DNA of 64,000 nt, taken from Aurifilum marmelostoma. Taxonomy: Eukaryota > Ascomycota > Sordariomycetes > Diaporthales > Cryphonectriaceae. Position numbers and translations under genes: made by a program. Under the pieces are notes generated by a model. It worked only from the letters and a program-made list of their open reading frames with translations, was not told the origin of the DNA and made no database searches. How positions within the stretch are numbered: the first letter of the stretch is position 1; every line of letters starts with the position of its first letter. This document shows positions 42,670 to 53,049 of this stretch, piece by piece. Where the stretch lies: the NCBI GenBank assembly GCA_027559495.1, contig JAMXSV010000004.1, positions 981,001-1,045,000 on the forward strand, in the 5' to 3' direction.

Positions 42670-45600
42670 ATGCCTCCTAAAGGGCGAGGCGGTCGTGCAG
42701 CTGCTGCTGCGGCTGCTGCTACAGGAACCGCCGGCGGCAGGACGAGCTCTCGCATCGCCTCCAAGCAGGGCACAGCCCAACAACAACAGGCTGAGCGCCA
42801 GCCCGCCAAGTCAACTGCAAATAGTGGTCGCGCGCCTCTGCCTGACTCGTCGGCGACGGCGACGGCTGCGGCTGCTACTGCTGCTGCCGCCGCCGCCGCG
42901 GCTCATCGTCCTCCAGCATCATCGTCAACACGCGGTCGCGGTCGGAGCCGCCCCAGAGGAAACACGGAGGCCCATGCGCGAAGGGGCACGACGCGTGGAA
43001 ATCGCAGCGGCGGCAGCAGCATTGCTAGCTTCTCTGTCCGCCATACCCCCACTTCAAGTGACATCTATGCCCTCCAGGCAATCGACGGTGGTAAGCAAGT
43101 TTCTTTTCCTCCATACAAAATGAATCCCCAGAAACGATCCATCACATCAGAGAGCACACAAAAACATCCTGCCTGCTCACACCCTGGCCCCCTACGCATA
43201 CACTTGCTGTAAATAAAACCAAAGAGGAGGAGGAGGAAAAACATCCCCCTACCGCTTTGCCCTTTGTATGTTTGTGCATACTGACTTCCATCAGCACCTG
43301 CGCCTTTCACCCCTCAGCGTGCTGAGGCAGCTCAAATGGTCTACGGCGATACATGGCGTGAGGCTGCAGACCTCACCCCCGAACCCAGGATGCGACAGCC
43401 AACCTCATGAACAAGTTCGTTGACAGGCTGTATGTGGTGTCCAAAGACCTCATTGGCCACCTCTTTGTCCCTGCTGAGCAGCGTGATGAGTCTTGGGACC
43501 TTGAGCTCCACACCCACAAGGATATCTTCAACTCCTTCTACAAGGTTTACACCACGGACACAAACCTCTTCATCGACATTGATGGTGTTGTGGACCGCTC
43601 AAAGTGCTCTGACGTACCCACTCTCTGGGAGCGCATGGTCAAGTCCGTATCAACAGCCAACCTTGCGAAACTCCTCAGTGATGTTCAGGAACTCGACGGC
43701 GACCGGTCCAATGTTTTCAACCGCCTACCCTTGCTGCAGAGGATAGATGAGAACTTCCCAGTCTCCTTCACGCCTGGCGGGGCCAAGGGCTTGGAGGAGA
43801 GCCGGGCGTGGATTATCGACCACGGTACCATGGACCAGGCCTTTGCCATCAGGACCAAGCTCTTCCTCGAGACGCTTCGCGGGCACCAGCAGGGCAGTCC
43901 CTTGCGGCTGTACGCCCAGGTCTTCTTAGACCTCGACGTCGACTCCATCGATGATGATGTGCTCGAGGACTACGTTGACAGGGCTAGCTTCAGGGCCTTT
44001 GCGGCATTCGACATTGACGACCCGGACCTGCCCAAGTATCGAGACAACATCAGCACCTTCCGCGCCATGCTCGTAGAGATGGACCCGGCTGCCATCGTCA
44101 GCAAACTCGAGGGTCACTATCCATTTGAGGTGTTCGTGGACGACCTGATCGAGTGGATCCGAACATACGAGATCAGAGCACCCGGCCCCCCTCGGCCTCC
44201 TCCATTCAACCCCAACGGAGAAAGGCATTTGGCCTCAGATATAGTGCCTCAACCCGGATCGAGGGCTGCTCTGCCTCCAGGAAGGTATGTACAACTACTT
44301 ATATATACTACGATGAAGCCCTTGATCTTCCCTTGAGCTCTAAACCTCGTCCTCTCCCCCCCTTCCCCAACTCCCTCCCCAAGAGAAAAAAAATCCTGCA
44401 AGGCAGTATCGAGAGTAACTGACCATCTCTTCCCTCCTCCCTTTTCAGTACCGCTCTATATGGCGTTGAGCGTCTCCGTCAGCATGTTATCGCTAGTCAC
44501 GCCGAACAGCCAGGAGAGGATGACGCGCAGATGGACACTGGAGCACATTCGATCCACGGGTCTGACGACGACGTCAGCATTGCTGGGACGCACGCTGAAG
44601 TCATTGCTCGGTCGCGAGAGCTCGCCGCCCGGGCCGGAGACTACGTGCCTGCCAGCCAAGAATCGATTTACCCTCCTATAGCTGGCGAGGCTGCAAAGCG
44701 CGGCGCCGGCAAGAAGCGCAGCCGGAAGAGCACAGACGATGTCGATGCTGATGCCAGCGCGAAGAGGGCCCGTGCAGAGGATGCGGCTGCCATGCCTCCC
44801 CCTCCACGCCCGGCCGCCCCTGCCGTGCCTATCGGCTCGTCCGCCCCACCAGCTACTGCCTTCGACCCTGTGGCCCTGTCGCGGCAGTCCCAGTTGATCT
44901 CCAAGGCCAATCGCAGGCCGGCGCAGCCCAAGCAGAGAAAGCCATGGACATCTCACGACGTTTCACAGCTTGTCCGGGCGATCGATGTGTACAAGGCCAA
45001 GTGGAGCACCATCGAGAAAGCCATCAGGGACAATCACCTTCACTTCAACGTGCCCGAGCGGGACCAGCAGGGGCTGCGCGACAAGGCGCGTCTTGTCAAG
45101 GTTGACATCCTCAAGTAGGTGCACACCAGAGAAACAAGTCTTGTGTGTTGGATAGGCGCTAATCACCATCGTCATTTTCAGGACTGATGGACCCCTCCCG
45201 GCCGCTTTCGATCTCGTGGTTCTCGGCCGAAAGGAGAAGGAGATGGTGATTGCTGCGGGGAGGAATCCAGAGCGGCGAGAGGAGGACGTTGATGACCAAG
45301 GTCGTCCCAACAATATCTATTACGCGCCGAACCTCCCCGGCGCAGTGCAAGATGCCAATCCCGCTCCTGCCCCTCACGTCCTTGCCCACGCCAACGGGAA
45401 TGGAACTAACCTTGGGACTGGAATTGGAGATGCAGCCGCAATGCAGATAGAGCCAGTCTTGTCAGGCGCCCTGCCCGTGCCGCCCGAGCACCCCGAGGCC
45501 GCCGAACTTCGTCCGCTGCAGGAGGCTTCGATGGTCGCCGAGGCGCCCATGGGCGAGGCTCACCTGATCCCTGATGCTCCTATGCCCATGGCCGACATGG

Positions 45601-45773
45601 GCGGCTCTGGCGCACCTGTCTCCGAGTCGCTTGGCGAGGATCAGTCTGTTGTCGACGAGGAGGACCCTTCCATAGCCGACAGCGAGTACCAGTCTGCTGC
45701 CGAGAGCGAATCTCCACCCGTCGACCCGAGTATCACCGACGTCGGCCCCAGCTCCGCAGCTGTGCATGGTTAG
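42670..45773 (+). CDS. TTAGGG-repeat binding Myb protein (Tbf1/Taz1/TRF-like), apparent 1-bp frameshift
   Basis: Probable telomere-repeat or telobox-binding factor. Exons are 42670-43090, 43295-44284, 44449-45114 and 45182-45773; corrected length 889 aa. The N-terminus is Ala/Gly/Arg-rich and disordered with poly-Ala runs. Residues about 180-440 form a helical domain (NKFVDRLYVVSKDLIGHLF onward) placed like the TRF-homology dimerisation domain. A basic nuclear-localisation stretch (KKRSRKS) precedes the Myb domain, from about residue 633 (RKPWTSHDVSQLVRAIDVY), with the telobox signature LRDKARLVKVDILK at 680-693. The tail is acidic and Pro/Ala-rich. Early in exon 2 one base is missing, most simply from the C5 run at 43376-43380. 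Adding one base makes all four exons sum to a multiple of three. Otherwise translation stops at 43410. Nuclear. The Myb call is good; the exact orthologue is not settled. Confidence 0.78.
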
Positions 45774-46812
45774 CAGCAAATGTGCACTGGTGGATTCCTA
45801 GGTGGTTGGCCATGAATGGCGGATCAGGTGGCAGCGACGGGGGAGGGGAGCTCATGGTAACAGACAGCTGACAGGCTCTGCGGTGAGGAGCGAGCTCGAC
45901 AGGATATGGGAAGCGAAGCCGAGAGCACTGGCTGACACGAAGAAGGCAAGTCCGCTTTCAGGTCAACAGCCCCTGTACGCGCTGTTTGGATTGGACGGAA
46001 CGTTTTCATGGCCTGTTCAGACACAATGAATTTGAGAAGCGCGCTTCTGTTGACGATTCCATGGTGGCGTGTTGCAAAAGAACTGCGGCCGCGATGATGA
46101 AACTACACCGTTTTCTCTGATCGATGGCCATAATTTAGTCACGTATTGTCCACAATGAGAAATAAGTGTGAGCCAGAATTCTTCACTACGACTGCAAGGG
46201 GGTCCGGCATCATCTTGCACCTCATCACTCAGGGGCCAGGATATCTTGATCATTCCCTCCGGTTGGCGCAAAGCCGCCGGCCATCTTGGGTGCTCTGCTC
46301 TTGGACATCCCATGATCGTTCTCTCTTGTATCAAGGCTCTGCGAGACCTCAGCTCTTCTGAGTCTATGTGTACGCTGTTCCCACTGCTCTGTAGCAATTT
46401 TCATTAGGCAGGGCATGTTCTACGTTGCATAATGCATCAAAGGCGTGCATGCTTCATGGGCCAGGTATATGCTCCTGTTTGGAGTCAGGGTTGGCCTTTA
46501 CGAGTGAATATGTCGGCCATGCGGGTAACAAATTTATTTTCGAAGGGGAAAAGTCACGATGCCTTGATAGTAGGCAAACTGAACCATCCAGGATCACAGG
46601 GCCCCTGGCTTAATTACCGGAGATCACCCTCTTATGGAAATGCTACAGGAACAGCAAATGCTCAGTGTTTATCTGCTGGCGCCGAGAAGTCTAGACCAGG
46701 ATCCGCCTGATGTGTCTTTTGACAGTATTGTTTTGACTTGTGTAACACCCAACATATTGTGCTATCTATCTGCTTCCAGGGGAGAAGACAAGATACCGAA
46801 AGACCGCCCCCC

Positions 46813-46856
46813 GGGGGGGTGCAAAGGGGTGGAAGGGGTGGAAGGGGTGGAAGGGG
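46813..46856 (+). repeat. GGGGTGGAA tandem repeat, G-quadruplex-prone
   Basis: Three perfect 9-bp units (46826, 46835, 46844) plus a partial fourth follow a G7 run. Five or more G-tracts of at least four G, with short loops, meet the usual G4 pattern. Confidence 0.8.
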
Positions 46857-49113
46857 TTGCCTCTTCCCAACGAGGACCCGGAAAACCCGAATTGTGCGAA
46901 GATGATGAAGAGAGAAAAAGAAAGAAGAGGAAAAAAAAGAGGAAAAAAAGGGTGGACCCATCCCATTCCTAGGGCTGAGGCTGAAACAAGATACAGATGA
47001 GGCCCTCGATGTATCATTTTATTTCTCCGAATCAGGCGGGTATAATTTTTTTTAATGTTTAAAATTTCTGTTTTGAATTCATTCCACATGCCGTGCAATA
47101 ATCTTTCCTGAAATGAACACCAACCCTCTTTCTCGGCTATTCGTCTATAGGCACGGTAAGGTTACATAGGGCAAGCCAAGAGACAAGAATAGAAGAAGGA
47201 AGAAGAAGAAGAAAAAGCATGATGCAGCTGGCGATTCTGAATTATAGTGTGCTGTCCTTTCGACACGGCCCAGCCCATAATACATCCGTCTGCCAACCGC
47301 TCGGCCCCTCCTCGCCTGAGATACTTTACTCGTCAATGTGTGCACCTGTCCCATGCAACGCGGACACTCCGGTGTACACAAGGCCTCATGGCTGGTTGCA
47401 GTCTTGCGCCGGCTGAGGCCTGCAGTGCGGCGGCGATCAGTTACTTACGAGGAGGGAGGACGGGAAGGCATTGGGCAGCAGAGGAGTCGAGTACGGCCAG
47501 GGTACCGGGATCCGGGAAGGGTCAGTAGGGAAAGGAGATGGGATCGGCAGTGTGCATTTGTGCTCCCCAGCAGGGGGGCGTGGAAGACGGCCGCCTGGTA
47601 ATCTTAAAAGGGGGGGGGGAAGATACTTGGAGATTGCCAATGCCGAGAAGAGCTGTTGTTGCACGGCTCGGGACACAGCATCCATATCCATCCCTCTCTC
47701 GCTGTGATGCTGGCGGTAAACAGCCCCCTTTTCCGAAGATCTGGCTCTGTTTTGGAAACTCTCATACGACCAATAATACCTGCTACCCAGCACAGTCAAT
47801 CACCTCACGCGGAGATGAGGGAAAACAGGCTCAACCTTGTTGGCCTGGGCCATTCCTCGGTGACAGCAGCAGCATTCCTTGATCCATACAGATATGGAAT
47901 GACTAGCATATTCTCCATACGAAATAATCTACTGGTGGTAAGTACCTAATAGCAGTAGTAGGAGTAGTGGCGGTGGTAAGTGGCATGAGCATGCGGGAAT
48001 TTGAACGTTGGGTGGGAAGGTTGGCTGCCAGGCTGCGAAGGTCTGTGGTGCTGGAGTAGAGTCTAGGACGGCTAGCTGGTGGAGAAAGTGGCCATAGTGC
48101 TGGCGGTATCAACCGCGGTGGATGGTGCCATGCTTTAACGTGCTGCGTGCTAACAGCTAGCACATGATAGCAAGTAATTACAATATATTAGGCGGGGACC
48201 ATCAGTGCCTGGAGAACACAAGAGCTCGGGCCAATTTGGGTCCCCCACAGCCGGGATCCAACTGTAGCCAATGCACTACGGTAGCACGTCTGGTGGGACC
48301 CCTTTTGGTTGTCTTTAGCGCCCAGAGGAATGCAGACAGAGAGAGCCCCTGAAGAAGAAGCCTGAAAAAAACAAAGGAAGGAAGGGAAAAAAAGTCGCCG
48401 CGGTACCTGCAGCAGTGCCCTGGATCCGCTCAGGCCTGGACCCCTGGCTTCACCCCCCAGAGGTGGCCTGCATCTCGCTCTGATGATTTCAGGGCCATCC
48501 TCAGTCCCTCTCAGTCTCCTCCAGGCAATTTCCCTGAGCTTGGGGCATCTCTTCTCCCTCCTGCGCGTGTCCACTGGACTCTGGTTTTCGACTCTCTCTA
48601 ACCCCATTTCCCTCTTCCCTCTCTTCCTCTCTCTTTCTCCGTGCCCTCGTCCTCGTCCTTGTGGTCGAATTGACAAGAACAAACCGTGACAGAACCAAAG
48701 TTCAAGGTCTGGGAAACCTGAACACAGAGCGGCGCTCGTCTTTCTCAAGGTCACCTTCCAGGGTGGGAACACACCAACGGTCACCTCACCTCCTGTCCGC
48801 CCAGAGCAAAAGCGCTGCTGATCCATTGACACACCAACCGAACCTCGACATCTTTTGATCTTCTCTACCCTCGTTTATCCGCCGTTTTTTTTTTTCTTTT
48901 TTTCTCTCCTTCTATTTTCCCCTCTTTTTATCCACGCTCGTCACCACCTCAAAGCGACACGCTGCTGTACGGCACAGCCAGCGCACATCCGCATCATTGG
49001 TTCTCTTTGTGTGTAGACGTTCGACAATACCCCTGACTAGACCCAATTGGACTAGTCCACCCTGCATACAATTTATCGGCGCCCGTCCCGTCATCATTGG
49101 CGCGATATCGACA

Positions 49114-49288
49114 ACGAGTACTCGAGTCCAAGTTCGAGTCCATCTCGAGTCCAGTCTCGAGTCCCAGGTCGAGTCCAGGTTCGAGTCCATCTCGAGTCCG
49201 AGTCCCGAGTCCACCCCGAGTCCAAGTTCGAGTCCAGATTCGAGTCAACCTCGAGTCCGAGTCCGGGTCCAAGTTCAAAGTCGAGTCC
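49114..49288 (+). repeat. CGAGTCC-based minisatellite before the septin gene
   Basis: About sixteen CGAGT cores in 175 bp, spaced 6 to 15 bp, most followed by CC and with a TT, TC or CT dinucleotide between units. The array is degenerate and open in several frames on both strands. It lies 710 bp upstream of the septin-like start codon, so it could be in the promoter or a long 5' leader. Confidence 0.85.
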
Positions 49289-49998
49289 TCTTTGTGTGAC
49301 TAAGCAGACTCTCCTGCGTCAAGTCGTACGTCGCCCTCCTTTCTGTCTCTCGCTTGCATGGTGGACGTTGTGGCTGTGTCTCGTGAGGCCTGCTCGATGG
49401 CTTGTGGGATTGCTCTGCCGGCCTCCTTGCTGCAAGAGGTAGATTAAATCTCCGAGCATCGCGAAGCGCCTTGTCTCTATACGGATAGAGGCCTATGGCA
49501 ATTAGGCGCAGTCCCACTTTCACACCCATTTCCCATCCACAAACCTTCTCAACCCTCCACCACCTCTCCTATTGGCGCACATGCACACAGACTGGGCTGC
49601 AGTATAGAGAGCTTGTCCCCCCCCCCCCCAATTTTTCCTCCTCATTGCCGCTGGCCGAGCATACCCAATTGATCTGCAGCGCGTCAGATGTCACAGCGTT
49701 TCGAGACTGCCCTCTGGCGCCAACATACTGACGGATATCCTGCCCATAGTGTACCGCTCTGTCAGGTCGCGTTCTGTGATTAACTTAGCATCTCGAAGCC
49801 CGGTGTCGCTCCTCTGCGCCTTCCCGGCCACGTCTACAACTGCGTCTTGGCAGTCCTTCCCCAAAAACTCAAGCTATCCGTCTCAGCCGACGACGACACA
49901 CTTGGAGTGTTCTTTCCACCTCTCGTTGGCGCCGGTGTGTCCTAGTGACCTTCCCGCCCCGGCAGACTTCCCTCTCGAGGATCTGGTCTCGTCATAGA

Positions 49999-51613
49999 AT
50001 GAGCAGTCCGCATCGCTCTTCCTTCGGAATGCTGTTGCGACGAAAATCAGGCGACATGAAAGGAAAGAAGGCCCAGCAGGCCCGCGAGGCCGAGGCCCAA
50101 CGACAGGCGGCCCTGGCAGCCCGCGCTCGTCCCGCTCCCAAGCTGCCCCAGCTCTACAACGGCCTCCGAGAGCCCGTCTTTGAGACTCGAGACTCGGTTG
50201 CCATCTTTGGCCCCGACCGCCCAGAGTCACAACCGCGCAGCGTGCCTCGCTCCTCGATGGACCAGCAGCCTCGCGCCGTGTCCACCGACATCCCCGTGCC
50301 CCCCATCCCCACGGGGCACTGGGTTGATCCGTACGCGCGGACCGAGTCGATGACGAACCGAGGGCGGTACAGCTACGCAAGCTCTGCGGTCTCCACCGTC
50401 AACAACCCTCGACGAGTCCGCCGTAGAAAGGACCCCACTCCTTTCAAGTAAGTCCTTGGAGGCCCGCCTTCCGGGAGATGACGCCCAGGAAAACTGACCC
50501 AGAATTGATTGTAGTGTTTTGATTATCGGCACACGGGGCTCCGGCAAGACCTCTTTCCTCGAGTTTCTCAAGACAGCTCTGGCCCTTCCACCTAAGAAGC
50601 GAGGTACTCGCATAGATCCCGATGATGAACGCGTCCGGGCCATGCCCTCTGGCAACTTCATCCCACACTACCTCGAGAGCGAGATTGATGGCGAGCGCGT
50701 CGGCCTGACGCTGTGGGACTCGGAGGGGCTTGAGAAGAACGTTGTGGACCTGCAGCTCCGGGAGATGTCAACTTTCGTCGAGAGCAAGTTTGAGGAGACT
50801 TTTGAGGAGGAGATGAAGGTCATACGATCGCCAGGCGTCCAGGATACCCACATCCACTGCGCCTTCATCCTTCTGGACCCGGCCAGGCTGGACAAGAACA
50901 TCTCCTCTGCGAAGGGTCTGGCGACTAATGGAAATGCCAAGTATCACGCCGAGAGCCGCATCGTTGGCAGCCTCGACGACGACCTCGACCTGCAGGTCTT
51001 CCGCACCCTCCAGGGCAAGACCACAGTCGTACCCGTCGTTTCCAAGGCTGACACCATCACCTCCAAGCACATGAACGTCCTCAAGAAATCAGTCTGGGAC
51101 AGCTTGAAGCAGGCAAACATGGACCCGCTCGAGGTCCTCGGCCTCGAGGATGGCGAGGATGACGAGTCCCGGCCATCTTCTACCCGCATCACCGAAGAGC
51201 CAGAGGCACAGGATTCAGACTATGCCAGTGGTGACGAAGATGGAGAAGAAGACGACCACGAACTGCCCATCCAGGCAGGCGAGGCGTCTCCTCAGTCCAA
51301 GAGCTCAAAGAGGCAGTCCATTGTCTCCGCCCGGCGCAACAAGGGCGATGAGGAGCAGCAACAGGACGAGGTCCCCTACATCCCACTGTCCATCATCAGC
51401 CCTGACATCTACGAGCCCGAGGTGATTGGCCGAAAGTTCCCCTGGGGCTTCGCGGACCCTAACAACGAGGAGCACTGCGACTTCTTGCGGCTGAAGGAGG
51501 CGGTGTTCGGCGAGTGGCGCGCAGAGCTGCGTGAGGCCAGCAGAGACCAATGGTACGAGGGCTGGCGGACAAGTCGTCTTAAGCAGCGTGATGGCCCGGT
51601 CCGACGACGATAG
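49999..51613 (+). CDS. Atypical septin-type GTPase (possibly AspE class)
   Basis: Septin-like P-loop GTPase, 515 aa. Exons are 49999-50447 and 50515-51613. The 150-residue N-terminus is basic, Arg/Ser/Pro-rich and unlike core septins. G1 is GTRGSGKT at 155-162. The switch-2 position reads WDSEG (217-221) where most septins have a DTPG-like sequence. G4 is SKAD at 326-329. Right after G4 there is a strongly acidic insertion (about 361-400, DEDGEEDD) followed by a basic Ser/Lys stretch. The G domain then resumes with PYIPLSIISPDIYEPEV and PWGFADPNNEEHCDF, typical of septins. No long C-terminal coiled coil is seen. Filamentous ascomycetes have a divergent septin group (AspE) absent from yeast; this could be a member or a further paralogue. 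Expected role: cortex, septum or hyphal scaffolding. The start at 49999 gives MSSPHRSSFG. Confidence 0.75.
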
Positions 51614-53049
51614 GAGAAAAGGTTCGGACCTATACGTAACGCCAGCGTGGCGGCCTCTGTTCCCAACAGTGCTCTCTACGACCGGCCGCTGCCGCCTGTG
51701 CCTCCCTTGCTTGAGCGGTGGCTGCATTCCTGACCGAGTCGGGGCCGGCACACTGCCATCCTAATCCCACCGCGTTGACCCGCGTCTTGGGCGTTCATCC
51801 GACTATGGTCAATCGCTCAGGTACATTGTTCACGAGGAATGATGGCACATCCTGGCAGCAGGCTTCTATCATCTCTTATAGCCGCGGTTGTAGGCAAGAG
51901 GACAGCCCTTTTCAAGGCCACCATGACGGCGGCAGTCTTTCTAGGCGGATTACGAATTTCTTTATGTCACATACCGGAGTCTACAGAACCTCCACCACTA
52001 ACTCCGTCCTCTTCTCGTTGCTTGAGGTTTCTTTCAAAAGGGGCGGGGACCACCTAATGTTTGCCTTGGACGCTCGGCGAGCGCGGTTTTCATTTATTGG
52101 GTGCGAGCGTCAGGCGTGTTCACTTTTACTCTTTCGATTCTCATAAAACTCCCTTAGCAAATTCTTCTTTCTCTTTTCTTGTTCTTTTTTTTTTTTTTTT
52201 GTCGAACATCGTGTGCCCTCTTACTCTTCTAGATTCCCCTGGACCCTTTCCCTTTTCTTTTCTCTCGGATCGGTGTAAGGCATTAAGCAATCAATATGAG
52301 CGTTGCATGCCATGGTGTACGTGTGGAGGACGGAGAGAGTCATGGCGAGGAGACGGGTGGATGGAGAAGGAAGATATGTCTTTTTGCTTGATGCCTAACC
52401 TTCGGAGCTGCTGCTGGCCAAGTAGACTGGACTGTTGTCGTTGTCATTGGAGGTTGTTTCCTGTACAGAAAATGAGTGAAGAAGAAAAATGAGAGCGAGA
52501 TATCTCCTGTGAGAGGCAGGCATCCATCTATTATCATTGCTCCCACGCCTGATTCCCCGATTGACGATGCCTCCATGATGCTTCTGGTGTAGACATGCGT
52601 GTAGGTCGGCCACTCCTGCCAAGCAGACTCAACCTGCGGCATCAGACAAATGGAGCCGAGAAGCGGGAGGGCGGACTGATTTCAGCAGGATGAATATCAA
52701 ATTTTGTCATGTTGATAATAATGCATGCTAAGCCCCATCCATTTCTCATCCTACCACAGTCAACCCCCACATGTATATATATAAGATAGGTATGAAATCA
52801 CAGCATACGGGTTCCTTTTTAAGTTTCCGGCCCTACCCAGCTCCCTTCAGTCTACAGCCAAGCAAGAAACTCAAAGAGACGCCCCCCCCCCATCCCCCGG
52901 GGGCCATGGGAATGCTATGCCGCACCACGCCCAGGGCACGCACACCAGCGAGCCAAGAAATCTATCTTCTTTCTTCGCCCTAGGTTCTCTCCACAAGCAA
53001 AAGGCAAAGCCCTGTGGCGTCCCAACTCCTGCTACCAGCGTCGTACCAC
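51614..53049. other. Convergent intergenic region
   Basis: 3' regions of the septin-like gene (plus) and sec21 (minus), 1.4 kb. It contains a T15 run near 52186-52200. Coding potential is low. Confidence 0.6.

Larger units (their letters stand above)
45774..49998. other. 4.2 kb gap without supportable gene
   Basis: Lies between the TTAGGG-binding protein gene and the septin gene, both plus. It contains a G-rich 9-bp repeat at 46826-46856 and a CGAGT minisatellite at 49114-49288. The last kilobase is C/T-rich and may be the septin promoter and a long leader, with its own short upstream frames. A 214-residue frame on the minus strand at 48188-48832 is Arg-rich and overlaps CT-rich DNA; I reject it. 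Confidence 0.55.

Noticed and set aside
48188..48832. 214-codon minus-strand frame
   Set aside because: Arg-rich complement of a CT-rich region, no splice logic or family features.
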